The notes under the pieces: generated by a model
Databases searched by the model: none
What the model was told of the DNA's origin: nothing
What the model saw: the letters and a program-made list of their open reading frames with translations, nothing else
Origin: JBMNGN01 sp050949865
GTDB lineage: Bacteria > Bacillota > Syntrophomonadia > Syntrophomonadales > Syntrophomonadaceae
Length of the DNA stretch: 64,000 bases
Direction: 5' to 3'
Assembly: GCA_050949865.1 (NCBI GenBank)
Contig: JBMNGN010000002.1
Location: 248,001 to 312,000, forward strand
Position numbers and translations under genes: made by a program
Part shown: one piece after another, positions 44,197 to 54,237 of the stretch
Layout of the letters: every line of letters begins with the position of its first letter
How positions within the stretch are numbered: position 1 is the first letter of the stretch

Positions 44197-45369
44197 GTGG
44201 CAGGGCTTACTAATATCTTACACTGTGATTTGGATGCTTTTTTTGCTTCGGTTGAACAGCTGGATAACCCCTCACTGCGCGGTAAACCGGTGGTAGTGGG
44301 AGGGAATATACACTCCCGAGGGGTAGTATCCACTTGTTCCTATGAAGCTAGAAAATTCGGTATCCGATCGGCTATGCCTATTGCCCAGGCCTATCGGCTT
44401 TGTCCCTGGGCGATATTCCTTCCGGTAAACATGCCTCGCTATCTGGAAGTATCAAAACAGGTATTTTCCATCCTCAGCCGGTATTCTCCCATCATAGAGG
44501 CTGTTTCTATTGATGAAGCTTTCCTGGATATCAGCGGTTGTTCCAAACTATACGGCAGCCCGGAAACAATAGGTTACTCGATTAAAGAACAGGTTTATTC
44601 CGAACTAGGGCTTACCATTTCAGTTGGTATCTCCTATAATAAATTCCTGGCTAAACTGGCATCAGATATGGATAAACCGGATGGCTTGCGCCTTATTACT
44701 GAAGATCAAGCATTGGAGATATTAAGACCGTTGCCGGTGGGGAGATTATGGGGAGTAGGGCAGAAAACCCAGCAGAGGATGGAAAGGATGGGAATAAAAA
44801 ACATTGGCGATATCCAGGGCTTGTCACCGGAATGGTTGGAAGATAGATTCGGCTCAGCAGGCCGCTTATTCTGGGAACTGGCTCATGGTATTGATAAAAG
44901 GCCAGTGGTACCGGAGCGTGAAAGAAAGTCTCTGGGCCGGGAAGTAACCTTTCCGAAGGATATTAGCGATATCAACTACCTGGAAAGGCTAATCCCCCAA
45001 TTTGCAGCTGAATTGTGCAGGAAATTACGCCGGGAAGGCCTTTTGGCTGCCAGTATCACTCTCAAGCTAAGATATAGTAATTTTAAAACCATTACTCGCA
45101 GCAAGACCATACCCCCTTGTAATTCTGATCTAATTGTAACCCAAATTGCCAGCCAACTATTGCACCATTCCTATACCAACAACCAACCCCTGCGCCTTTT
45201 CGGCTTATCATTAGGACATTTGTTGCCGGCTTCAAACCTGGAGCAGGGGAGTTTGTTCGGACCTCAATATACTGCCGATTATAAAGATATTGACCAGCTC
45301 ATGGACGATATAAGGGAACGCTTCGGCCCCAAAGCAATTACCCGGGCCAACTTGCTGAACAACAATTAA
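44197..45369 (+). CDS. dinB: DNA polymerase IV
   Basis: The 390-residue product is a full-length Y-family polymerase. HCDLDAFFASVEQ carries the first metal ligands, YEARKFGIRSAMP lies in the fingers, SIDEAFLDISG carries the catalytic acidic pair, and SVGISYNKFLAKLASDMDKPDG follows. The little-finger domain occupies about 245-350. DinB bypasses lesions and is error-prone. The C-terminus lacks a classical beta-clamp motif ending but has QGSLFG. The GTG start is 6 bases after GGAGG. Confidence 0.96.
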   Translation: MAGLTNILHCDLDAFFASVEQLDNPSLRGKPVVVGGNIHSRGVVSTCSYEARKFGIRSAMPIAQAYRLCPWAIFLPVNMPRYLEVSKQVFSILSRYSPIIEAVSIDEAFLDISGCSKLYGSPETIGYSIKEQVYSELGLTISVGISYNKFLAKLASDMDKPDGLRLITEDQALEILRPLPVGRLWGVGQKTQQRMERMGIKNIGDIQGLSPEWLEDRFGSAGRLFWELAHGIDKRPVVPERERKSLGREVTFPKDISDINYLERLIPQFAAELCRKLRREGLLAASITLKLRYSNFKTITRSKTIPPCNSDLIVTQIASQLLHHSYTNNQPLRLFGLSLGHLLPASNLEQGSLFGPQYTADYKDIDQLMDDIRERFGPKAITRANLLNNN

Positions 45370-45578
45370 TGTTATTCCGTTGCACCGGGAGGCTTTTTCT
45401 ATAATAGAGGTTATACTGGCATAATAGAATGGTCAATTCAGCAGTTGCATTAATATAAATATCAACACCATGAAATAGAACTAAACCAACAGAACATCAT
45501 GTGTAAAATGCAGATCATTTTAAGGTCGATAAACTTCAGTTTAGGAGAGTTTAAGAGAGTTTGGGGTGGGGCATCATT

Positions 45579-48308
45579 ATGAGAATACTATTTGGTATGT
45601 ACCTGGATGGTGTGCCCTGGAGTAACAAGCCTGCATCTATGGGTGAAGTCAGAACGGGGCCTTTGGGGTTAATGAGTATTTTGGAGACTCAGTTGGGCCT
45701 TTCAGGAGCTGCTGTACATCCGGTAAAGCGCATCGATGAATACATGAAACGCATAGCGCAGATTGACCACAATTCTGCTTGGTTTCACCAGTCTTTTTCA
45801 GTTGATCCCTGGTCAACTGCCAGGCAGTTATTGAATTGGCGTGATGAACTGATTGAAAACGGCTGGAAGGGAACAACTGAAGGCAGTGCTTCTCCGCGTC
45901 TTAAGGCTCTGGCCGACCTGGAAAAGGTGCCGGTAAAGTTATCCCGGGGTTATGCTGATCGGCTGAGGGATATAATTGGGCAGCTGGAACAGAATCCTAA
46001 AGTACAGATTACTTCAATCCAGTTGATTGAACCTATGGAAATGCTTCCTCCAGCATGGCAGCATTTGTTCAGACAGTTGCAGAACCAAGGCATAAGTATT
46101 GACTTGTACCAGGAGGCGGCAGGCAGTGAACCAAACAGCAGCCTGGCATTAACCCAGGCAGTATTGCGTGGTGCTTATGAGCCAGGAACATTTACTTTGC
46201 AGGATGATACCTTGATTCTGCTTAAAGCTGAAAATGAATGGGAAGCAGCGGAACACCTGGCCCTCTGGCTATCCTGTCAACCGGAGGCTAACAAACAAGT
46301 AACCATAATATGCAGCCACGACACCCATGTTTTGGATCAGGCTTTGAAACGGCACGGACTTCCGTGTCTGGGTCGCTCAGAGGCATCGCCTTGGCGTGAA
46401 GTTCAGCAGGTATTGCCTTTAATGATTGCTAATGCCTGGAATCCGGTTGACATTCGCATACTTGTTGAATTGCTGTCTTTGAGTGAGTCTCCATTTCCGA
46501 ATTGGGTTTGCCGAACTCTGCTGAAGGCCATAAACCAAGAGCCAGGAGTGGGTGGCAAAGCCTGGAATGACGCACTGGAAGAAATAATGGCCAAACGCAA
46601 AAAGGAATTGGAAGCGAAAGATGATCCCCAAAACGAGGAAAAGGCACGGGCTTACGTAGAAGAAATTAACAGCTTGCTGGTAGAAGAACGCTATGAGCCT
46701 GCAGATGGTATTCCGGAAGAAAATCTGCGTAAGCGCTGTCAAAAAGTGATTGAGTGGCTGGGCTGGAAGCTGGAAACAGATCCCATGCTGGTTGAAGTAG
46801 TTGGCCAAGCCCGGCAGCTTCAGGAATTGTCATTAGGCAAAGGTAAAATTCCCCGTAATACACTGGAAAGAATGCTGGATACCATAATTGGAGCAGGCAG
46901 CTATGGGGGTGATATCTGCGAAGAGGCCGCTCCCTGGCAGGTGGTTGATCATCCCGGACAGGTTGTAGATAAGTGCAGTGAAATCATATGGTGGGGTTTT
47001 AATAATCCTATCACCAAACCGCCCACCTTTTGGACCGCTCAGGAACGCAAGGATCTGCTGGCGGCCGGGGTGCAGATAGAAAAACCCATGGATTTTCGCC
47101 GTCGTGAGTCCAATGCCTGGCGGCAGGGATTTTTACATGCAGAAAAGAGATTTATAGGTATATATATAGCTCAGATAGATGGTGAAGAAGTTTTCCATCA
47201 CCCTTTTTGGGATATGATTTGCTATGCAGCTGCCAAAGCAGGTCGCAACCTGTCTGAGGGAGATGTGCAGGCTTTTATTGTGAAAGAATGCAAGGATTTT
47301 TATTCCCGGAAGGAATGGGAATTTGCCGGGCGCAAACAGATTCTTGAAAGTGTTCCTAATCAAAAGCCTTTCGAGCTTATTGCTGCCCATAATGTGCCTC
47401 CGTCAGTTATCAAAGCTCCGTCCCAGTTATCCTACAGCCAGATGAGCACCATGATTGCCTGCCCGATGAAATGGGCTTTGCAATACCACGCGGGCCTTCG
47501 CCTGTCGGAGAGCCAGACAGTACCTTCGAGCAATCAGATGCTAGGGACTCTTTGCCACAGAATTGTAGAAGAATTATATTCTTCCGGCCAGCGATGGGAT
47601 CCAGATGATGCTGCCGCTAAAGCAGGCCTTCTGTATGATGATTTGCTGCCTTTTATGGCATCAGAACTGCTGCTGGAAGGGAATGCCATTGAGAATATGC
47701 GCTGCCGTTCATCAATTATAGATGCGGTACGGCAGCTAGTGGAAACTATAAACCGGCTTGAATTAACAGTTGAGAAAACCGAAGCACCTCTTGAGGGACA
47801 GATTAATGATATACCGTTTATTGGCTATGCTGATTTGCTGCTGCGGGATAAAAACGGAAATCCCTTTGTAATGGATATGAAGTGGTCTTATACCAGCAAG
47901 TATTACCGGCAGGAAGTTGAAGAGGGAAGCGCTCTGCAGTTGGCAGCCTATGCCTGGATGCTAAAAAAGGCTGAACCGGCCCAGCTAGTTCATACCGGTT
48001 ATTTTATGCTGGCTCAGGGCCAGATTATTAGCAACAGTACCCTGCTGGCTGACGAAGCAATAGATTCTCCCTTTACCCTTGAAGAGGTTTGGGATATGGC
48101 GGTATCTGCACTGAACCATGATTTAAAGCAGCTTGGTGAAGGTGTAATCGAAGCCAGGGGGGTAAAGGAGCTGCTGGCGCAAGATGAGTACGGGAAAAGG
48201 GAAGAGGAGATTAGCGAGATGTTTAAGCAGCAGCGGCTGGAACAGGGAATGCTGTATAGGAACCCGATGTGCAAATACTGTGATTACCGTCGCTTATGCG
48301 ATTTGTAG
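45579..48308 (+). CDS. AddB-like PD-(D/E)XK nuclease with Fe-S cysteines
   Basis: I chose the ATG at 45579 after GGGGTGGGG. The 909-residue product has an inactivated helicase-like N-terminal half without Walker A, as in AddB. A PD-(D/E)XK nuclease fills the C-terminal part: LSYSQMSTMIACPMKWALQYHAGL, GYADLLLRDKNGNPFVMDMKWSY (with D and K catalytic residues) and GSALQLAAYAWML. Cysteines in IACPM and the terminal MCKYCDYRRLC fit the AddB 4Fe-4S cluster. It is shorter than Bacillus AddB (about 1170 residues). The helicase gene begins 11 bases later, so both make one helicase-nuclease. Confidence 0.85.
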   Translation: MRILFGMYLDGVPWSNKPASMGEVRTGPLGLMSILETQLGLSGAAVHPVKRIDEYMKRIAQIDHNSAWFHQSFSVDPWSTARQLLNWRDELIENGWKGTTEGSASPRLKALADLEKVPVKLSRGYADRLRDIIGQLEQNPKVQITSIQLIEPMEMLPPAWQHLFRQLQNQGISIDLYQEAAGSEPNSSLALTQAVLRGAYEPGTFTLQDDTLILLKAENEWEAAEHLALWLSCQPEANKQVTIICSHDTHVLDQALKRHGLPCLGRSEASPWREVQQVLPLMIANAWNPVDIRILVELLSLSESPFPNWVCRTLLKAINQEPGVGGKAWNDALEEIMAKRKKELEAKDDPQNEEKARAYVEEINSLLVEERYEPADGIPEENLRKRCQKVIEWLGWKLETDPMLVEVVGQARQLQELSLGKGKIPRNTLERMLDTIIGAGSYGGDICEEAAPWQVVDHPGQVVDKCSEIIWWGFNNPITKPPTFWTAQERKDLLAAGVQIEKPMDFRRRESNAWRQGFLHAEKRFIGIYIAQIDGEEVFHHPFWDMICYAAAKAGRNLSEGDVQAFIVKECKDFYSRKEWEFAGRKQILESVPNQKPFELIAAHNVPPSVIKAPSQLSYSQMSTMIACPMKWALQYHAGLRLSESQTVPSSNQMLGTLCHRIVEELYSSGQRWDPDDAAAKAGLLYDDLLPFMASELLLEGNAIENMRCRSSIIDAVRQLVETINRLELTVEKTEAPLEGQINDIPFIGYADLLLRDKNGNPFVMDMKWSYTSKYYRQEVEEGSALQLAAYAWMLKKAEPAQLVHTGYFMLAQGQIISNSTLLADEAIDSPFTLEEVWDMAVSALNHDLKQLGEGVIEARGVKELLAQDEYGKREEEISEMFKQQRLEQGMLYRNPMCKYCDYRRLCDL

Positions 48309-48319
48309 GGGGGTAGGCT

Positions 48320-51300
48320 ATGAAAAAACCTGAGTTGATCAATGCCAGCGCCGGTTCCGGCAAAACATATAGTTTAACTGAGCGAATTGTAGACAAAATA
48401 AAAAGCGGTATTGCTCCAGAAGCGCTTATAGCAACTACATTTACCAATCGTGCTGCCGGTGAGCTGTGTGAGCGGATTCGGGTTCAGCTCTTGCGCAACC
48501 AGCAGGTTGAGGAGGCTGTCCGGATACATGACGGTTTTATTGGCACGGTAAACAGCATATGTGCCCGCCTCTTAAAGGAATATGCTATAGATGCCGGAAT
48601 GTCGCCAGCCATTGAAGTAATGAGTGAAGAGGATAGCGGCAGGATATTTAAAATAGCTGTTGACAGCGTTATCAACACATATGCAGCGCAGATAGAGCCT
48701 ATTGCAAAACGTTTGCAACTGAATGGCGGGGGCAGCGGCTATCAACCGAAACAAGACTGGCGTGACCACGTCAGGGCAATTGTTAACCTGGCTCGGAGCA
48801 ACTATATTATGCCGGGTGAACTGTCTGCTTGTTCTGTAGCCTCCTGGGAATCTATACGGGATATTTTGGGGAAGCCTTCTGCAAGGGATCTGGATAATGA
48901 ACTAAAAAAAACAGTTGCTCTGGCTATTAATCAACTAGAAGAAATGGGAAACTTGAAAAAAACTACCCAGGCTGCCTTGGATTTCCTGAAGGAGGCTAAT
49001 AAAAGGATCAACAAGCTATCCTGGGCGGATTGGGTCCGCTTAACCAAATTGAAAGCTGCTAAAGATGGACAGCATATAGTTGAGCCGGTTAAGGCCATTG
49101 CCGACCAGGTTCTGGAGCATCCCCGATTGCACAGTGATATTAAACAGATTATAGAAGGAGTTTTTAACTGTGCTATTCAGGTTCTGGAAGGTTATGAAAC
49201 ATTCAAACGGGAGCATGGCCTAATGGACTTTATTGATCAGGAAACCAGGGTACTGGACCTGGCTCAGCATAATGAAGCCTTCAAAAACTCATTGCGGGAT
49301 CGGATGCAATTAATGATGGTGGACGAGTTTCAAGATACCAGCCCGATACAGTTGGCCTTGTTCTTGGCCTTGCATGAACTGGCTGGAAACTCGGTTTGGG
49401 TAGGTGACCCCAAGCAGGCCATATATGGTTTTCGCGGAACCGACCCCCAGCTAATGAATGAGATTGTTGCTTCAATAAAGAGTTCAAATATTCTAAAAAA
49501 CTCCTGGAGGTCCCGGGAAAACCTTATTAATTTCACCAATGCCTTGTTCTCGGAAGTTTTTTATGAAATGGGAAGGGATAAGGTGTGTTTAAGCATTCCT
49601 TCTGAGAGGATTGAACAGGCCAAAGGCGGCTGTCTGGAAGTATGGCATTTGACGGTCAGGAATAATGATGAAGAAGCAGCAGCAGTGGCAAACGGTGTGC
49701 GGGAGCTTATAGGCCGAGAAGGGGTAAAACCGGGGAAAATCGCTGTATTGTGCAGAACCAACGCCCAATGTGAAAAAGTGGCAGCAAAGCTTGAGCAGAT
49801 GGGGATCAGGGTATCAGTAGGGCAGGGATCCCTATTGGATACCAGGGAGTGCACTCTCGCTTTAGCGGCCCTGCGATATATGAATAATCCAGGAGATACC
49901 GTAGCCTTGGCAGAAATTATACATATGTCAACTGAGCATGCTGGCAATTGGGTAAAAGATCTGGTGAGCGATCCCATAGAAACCAAAAATCAATGGCAAA
50001 CCCATCCTGTAATCACGGCTCTTAAAGAAGGTCATAGAAAGATGAGATACTGGACCCCGATGGAAGCCCTGGAGGAAGCAATCAGTAGGATTAATCTGTT
50101 GCGAATGGTTAAATCATGGCCTAACCCCAGATTAGCTGTAGCAAATCTTGACGCATTAAGAGGCAAATGCCGGGAGTACATTGATCAATGTTCTTCACGC
50201 CGTTCTTCGGCAACCTTAAATGGATTTCTGGCCTATCTCAATGATTCAGTTCCCGGACAGGCTCAGGGTACAGGAGAACTGACAGTTAAAATACTGACAT
50301 ACCATGGGGCTAAAGGAATGGAATGGCCGTGGGTTGTGCTGACCGGCCTTGATACTGAGCTAAAGGATGACGTATTCGGCGTGCATATTGAGGCAGCGCC
50401 GAAATTTGACCCGGCAAAGCCGTTAGCCGACCGAAAAATACGCTTCTGGCCCTGGCCGTTTGGTGACCAGAGAAAATATGAATTAATTGACCAGAAGATA
50501 GACAGCCTTGAGCTGAAAAAGATGATCAGGGATAGGGAAGAAAGGGAAGCACAGCGGTTGATGTATGTAGGTATGACCAGAGCTAAGGATGGAATGGTCA
50601 TGAGTATAAGAAAGACCATAAACACAAAGGGAGCAAGCTTGAAAACGGCATGGCTGGACATTCTAAAGGGTGCCGACGGGAAAAGCGTCATTGAATGGAA
50701 TGTGGATCTGGACAGTCAGAAACTCTGGGTAGGAAAGGATTTTATTCCTATCTCAGTTTATGAATTCGGCGCGGAGCTAAAGGTCCCGGCTAACCTGACC
50801 GAAGAAATCAATTATATACCGGCTTTATCAAGTAAAGCTGCTGAGTATCCTGCTGCCAGGATTATACCCAGCGCTCTCAAAGCAACTGATGAAATTAAAG
50901 ACCTAAATATAGAGGTGGTAAAAGACTTTCAAGCCCGAATTCATATCAAAGGCAACCCGGAAATGGAAGCACTGGGCAGTGCCGTTCATGCTTATTTAGC
51001 TCTTGATTACGACGGAATGACGGAAGAGCAGAGGATGGAAGTTGCTCAGGGGATACTCAATAGATGGAGTATCGAAACTGCGGTAGACCCAGCCGAATTA
51101 TTGGCTGTTGGTCAGAAGTTAACTGATTTCTTAAATCAGCAGTATCCGGGGTGCAGGATATTTAAAGAGTGGCCCATCTCCCTTCGCAATGACAAAAACC
51201 AACTCATGCAGGGATGGATAGATTTACTGCTGGAGACTCCCGATGGCTATGTGATTATCGATCATAAAAGCTATCCAGGTAAAAACCTTGATGAGCGGAA

Positions 51301-51427
51301 CAAAGAATATGCGCTGCAGCTCAAAGCATATAAAGAAGCGGTCGAGAAAGCAACAGGTAAAAGGGTAATCGATACGCTGCTGCACTTGCCGGTAAGCGGG
51401 TTAGTATTAAAGATACCCAGTTGGTGA
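48320..51427 (+). CDS. UvrD/RecB-like helicase with C-terminal nuclease domain (AddA-like)
   Basis: The 1035-residue product starts directly with the Walker A region INASAGSGKTYSLTERIVDKI, lacking the N-terminal Q-motif extension of Bacillus AddA. Motif Ia is TFTNRAAGEL, motif II is MMVDEFQDTSPIQL, motif III is VWVGDPKQAIYGFRG, and motif V/VI segments include TYHGAKGMEWPWVVLTGL and RLMYVGMTRAKD. The C-terminal domain has GSAVHAYLALDYD and YVIIDHKSYPG, a RecB-type nuclease site. With the preceding gene it should unwind and degrade or process DNA double-strand ends. It could serve recombination or phage defence. An intrinsic terminator follows. Confidence 0.9.
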   Translation: MKKPELINASAGSGKTYSLTERIVDKIKSGIAPEALIATTFTNRAAGELCERIRVQLLRNQQVEEAVRIHDGFIGTVNSICARLLKEYAIDAGMSPAIEVMSEEDSGRIFKIAVDSVINTYAAQIEPIAKRLQLNGGGSGYQPKQDWRDHVRAIVNLARSNYIMPGELSACSVASWESIRDILGKPSARDLDNELKKTVALAINQLEEMGNLKKTTQAALDFLKEANKRINKLSWADWVRLTKLKAAKDGQHIVEPVKAIADQVLEHPRLHSDIKQIIEGVFNCAIQVLEGYETFKREHGLMDFIDQETRVLDLAQHNEAFKNSLRDRMQLMMVDEFQDTSPIQLALFLALHELAGNSVWVGDPKQAIYGFRGTDPQLMNEIVASIKSSNILKNSWRSRENLINFTNALFSEVFYEMGRDKVCLSIPSERIEQAKGGCLEVWHLTVRNNDEEAAAVANGVRELIGREGVKPGKIAVLCRTNAQCEKVAAKLEQMGIRVSVGQGSLLDTRECTLALAALRYMNNPGDTVALAEIIHMSTEHAGNWVKDLVSDPIETKNQWQTHPVITALKEGHRKMRYWTPMEALEEAISRINLLRMVKSWPNPRLAVANLDALRGKCREYIDQCSSRRSSATLNGFLAYLNDSVPGQAQGTGELTVKILTYHGAKGMEWPWVVLTGLDTELKDDVFGVHIEAAPKFDPAKPLADRKIRFWPWPFGDQRKYELIDQKIDSLELKKMIRDREEREAQRLMYVGMTRAKDGMVMSIRKTINTKGASLKTAWLDILKGADGKSVIEWNVDLDSQKLWVGKDFIPISVYEFGAELKVPANLTEEINYIPALSSKAAEYPAARIIPSALKATDEIKDLNIEVVKDFQARIHIKGNPEMEALGSAVHAYLALDYDGMTEEQRMEVAQGILNRWSIETAVDPAELLAVGQKLTDFLNQQYPGCRIFKEWPISLRNDKNQLMQGWIDLLLETPDGYVIIDHKSYPGKNLDERNKEYALQLKAYKEAVEKATGKRVIDTLLHLPVSGLVLKIPSW

Positions 51428-51433
51428 CAACTC

Positions 51434-51453
51434 CCCCGGAATGAATTCCGGGG
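51434..51453 (+). terminator. Intrinsic terminator after the helicase-nuclease pair
   Basis: CCCCGGAAT (51434-51442) pairs with ATTCCGGGG (51445-51453) and is followed by TCCTTTC. It lies just after the helicase stop codon. Confidence 0.75.
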
Positions 51454-51668
51454 TCCTTTCGTTTGACCTAAAACAAGGAGATAGAATTTATATCTACCCG
51501 ATTTACGTAAAACAAAAAGGGATATACCGCGTATGAAACCGCGACTTTTCGGGTGCGAGCCCATGCCCGTTGTACGAAACGTATCCATGAAAGATTATGG
51601 ACTTCTACCGCGCAATTCCTCTTTGATAGCCTTCAAAGTGATCGGTGATATCCTTTTTATTTCTGATA

Positions 51669-53012
51669 TTACCGTTTGTGCAAAAGGCCCAAAACCAGAT
51701 GCTTTGTTCTTGCATCTTTTAGGTGCTCTTTAGTTATATCCACATCCCGGTTATTTGATGAAAAGAATCGGCATAATTCATCCAGCGGGAAATCTTTAGT
51801 TTTATTCTGAACTAGTATATGGTGAATCGACTCTAATAGGCTATCTGTATCTGAACAAAACCAGTTTAATACCTGAGCCTTATAATAATAGCTTTTTAAA
51901 TATGCTATGTTGATCGGGTCAGGATACGAATATAAGTATAAGTATTCAAAAATCGGTATTAGTGAATCGTATGAACGGATGGCTTTTGCGGAGCTGAGCT
52001 TAAGGTCATTTATGATAAAATTTCTAAGATGTTTAAAAGCGGTTATAATCCGCTCGTTTGGAAGGTACTGCCATTTGGCTTGTATTTTGGCCATAAAATC
52101 GGCCCCCAGATCTCTTTCGAACATAGCGTAAGTCAAAGAAGTTCCCTCTCCTATTGCCATCATGATACACTTCAGTACAAAGGTAGTACTGAACTCGAAA
52201 CTGCCAAGGGCATTTAACATTTTAGCAATATCTTTAATATTTTGTTCAGCATCTTCCCAATGCTGGTTTATAGATGTAAAAATTAGATCAGCCGGCTCAA
52301 ATGCAGTCCCTCCGCAATTAGCTCTAAAAAATATATTTAAAACTTTCTCATAAGGATAATGATTGTCAACTCCATCTAATTCCTTGTACCATATGTATTT
52401 CTCTTCCCTTATAATTGAAACCAGTTTACGGATATTATTGCTGAACAGGTTCTTTATTACTGCTATATCCTGTCCTTCCTGGCAGTTGTTAAAATGCTCA
52501 GCGAGCTGTTTATTTAGTTCACTGGTTATATCGGATAAGCTTCTATTGTCTGCAACAAGGTCTTTTAACCTAATATAGGGGAATTGCAGCTTGTCCTGGG
52601 ATAATTTAAACTCATACCAAACCCCGTTTTCAACTTCCCTATTTCCCGATAAAAGGTTCATATAAACTTCTGAATCATAAATAAAACCATCAAATACTGC
52701 AAATAGAGACTGTAAACGATGCTGTCCATCGATGACCAGCAATTTCTCTATTCCCCTTTGGGAGAATTTAATATCATAAAACCTGCTCAAATCTGGGACT
52801 TCTTCTATATTGTTCATGAATCTTCTAACATTAACATATTCCCTGGTTCTCCATAACAGTATGGTCTGAATGGGATAATTATTCATCAGACTATCCAATA
52901 GTTTAAATATTTGGTCAATCTCCCAGGTAAATGGCCTTTGAATGTGTGGCAATAATAATGGATTGTTTTTTTGACAGATAAGACTTTTTAATGAGACAGG
53001 TTTGTAACTCAT
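51669..53012 (-). CDS. DUF262 domain protein (GmrSD/DndB-like ParB fold)
   Basis: I chose the ATG at 53012, 8 bases after GGAG; a GTG at 53021 is also in frame. The 447-residue product opens with the DUF262 pattern SLKSLICQKNNPLLLPHIQRPFTWEIDQIFKLLDSLM. It carries LLVIDGQHRLQSLFAVFDG, the ParB-like IDGQxR motif that in GmrS-type nucleases drives NTP-dependent function. The C-terminal half has no HNH (DUF1524) nuclease motif that I can find, so it is a DUF262-only protein. Such genes occur in restriction-like defence loci. It is convergent with the helicase gene. The 5' side is about 600 bases of non-coding sequence. Confidence 0.85.
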   Translation of the reverse strand: MSYKPVSLKSLICQKNNPLLLPHIQRPFTWEIDQIFKLLDSLMNNYPIQTILLWRTREYVNVRRFMNNIEEVPDLSRFYDIKFSQRGIEKLLVIDGQHRLQSLFAVFDGFIYDSEVYMNLLSGNREVENGVWYEFKLSQDKLQFPYIRLKDLVADNRSLSDITSELNKQLAEHFNNCQEGQDIAVIKNLFSNNIRKLVSIIREEKYIWYKELDGVDNHYPYEKVLNIFFRANCGGTAFEPADLIFTSINQHWEDAEQNIKDIAKMLNALGSFEFSTTFVLKCIMMAIGEGTSLTYAMFERDLGADFMAKIQAKWQYLPNERIITAFKHLRNFIINDLKLSSAKAIRSYDSLIPIFEYLYLYSYPDPINIAYLKSYYYKAQVLNWFCSDTDSLLESIHHILVQNKTKDFPLDELCRFFSSNNRDVDITKEHLKDARTKHLVLGLLHKR

Positions 53013-53619
53013 AATGTACACTCCTTAAAAACTAATTTGTTTAAGATTTGATTATCTGCTTAAACTAATCTAAGAGTTACACTATTAGTAAGCTTTATTG
53101 CGGTAAATCATTAGTATACCCGTTCTGTATAGGTTTACAGGATTCAACAAACAACTTTGCTACTCCACTTTTATAGGCCCTATTATTTTAACTAGCCATG
53201 AAATTCGGGTACGTAAGTCCTACATTTGCGTTTTTAAGGAATCGATTTTCGCCTCGGTTGTTCTAGGCCGTCTTATTTCTTTTTAGTAGGCGATATTTCC
53301 CAAAAAATTTACAGTAAATGTTTTCCTCATAGTCCCTATATATTTTTATGAGACCAAAAATACTCAAAACCCTTCTCAAATAAGGCATTTACAATCCCCC
53401 TTGGTGTGAAATGTGCTTCATAATTTTAGCACTAGCGAAGACTAGGAAATAATATCGTGCCCTTTCTATATTTTGTATGCGATTAATGTCTCATCATGCA
53501 TTATACCATTAATGCCCAAAAATATCACATAAATTACAGACAAATGTCCCTAAAATAATAGGAAAAAATAGCTAAGCAATAAGGTTCAAAATTTTAACCA
53601 TGTAGGACAAAAAGCTTAA
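53013..53619. other. Non-coding interval upstream of the DUF262 gene
   Basis: I see no supportable gene here. The stretch is AT-rich and contains many stop codons in all frames. On the minus strand TGGTATAAT (plus 53500-53508) is an extended -10 element pointing at the DUF262 gene, which would give a leader of about 490 bases. Degraded mobile DNA is the likeliest content, given the Fic and transposase remnants to its right. Confidence 0.45.
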
Positions 53620-53967
53620 GACCTGTTTAGCAGAGGTGTTTTTGGGCACATTGAAAACTTATACTTGCTTTCTGGTGAGTTTGTAAAAATACACCCATTC
53701 CTTGATGGGAATGGCCGGATCTCAAGGTTGCTCTTGAGGCTTGAGCTTATGAAGAACAGGTATCCTCCAATTGTAATAAAGATAGAGGAGCAGGCAAGAC
53801 ACTATTATGTGCTTGATCTTGCACATGCAACCATGAATACACCATTCATAGAATTGGTATCAAAACTGGTGGCAGAGTCTGAAAAACTATGGTTATCTGT
53901 AAGGTCAAAGATAAGAATAAGGTATCATATATCTAGCAAGGTTTTTGCAGTCGGTATGATAACATGA
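53620..53967 (+). pseudogene. Fic family protein, C-terminal fragment
   Basis: From the stop codon just before 53620 the frame reads an N-terminally truncated Fic protein. VFGHIENLYLLSGEFVKIHPFLDGNGRISRLLL carries the Fic core HPFxDGNGR, followed by MKNRYPPIVIK and a helical end. Intact Fic proteins (about 200-380 residues) AMPylate targets. Here the upstream half and any inhibitory helix are missing, there is no clear ribosome site, and the neighbour is a transposase remnant, so I call it a pseudogene. Confidence 0.75.
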
Positions 53968-54003
53968 ACAATTAGCGGTATTAGAAGGTTAATTACATTA
54001 GGA

Positions 54004-54198
54004 TTGTCTCTGGAAAACTGGTATAAATATATCAAGTGGGAGGTGAGGATTTCTGCAACAACCCCATTAAAGAATACCGAAATTGGCAGTATTGTTAACA
54101 TGCTTACTAGTAACAGCTTAAGAATATGGCTATATCTACAGCAGGTTACGAAAAATTATTGGGACAATGCACCGGTGGAATCATTCTGGGGCAAATGA
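54004..54198 (+). mobile_element. IS3-family transposase remnant
   Basis: The frame ends QVTKNYWDNAPVESFWGK and then a stop. This matches the late DDE-transposase segment of IS3-type elements (NCWDNAPxESFFGxMK), and a one-base frameshift past GK restores ATGAAA (MK). Only about 25 residues are recognisable and the rest of the frame matches nothing I know. No terminal inverted repeats are seen. It is a decayed insertion sequence. Confidence 0.55.
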
Positions 54199-54237
54199 AA
54201 CAAGGATAATTGAAGGGATAGGAGTTCAAAACAAAGG

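Noticed and set aside
51533..51733. A 66-codon plus-strand open frame between the helicase and DUF262 genes
   Set aside because: It runs into the antisense end of the DUF262 gene, has no ribosome site and no recognisable features.
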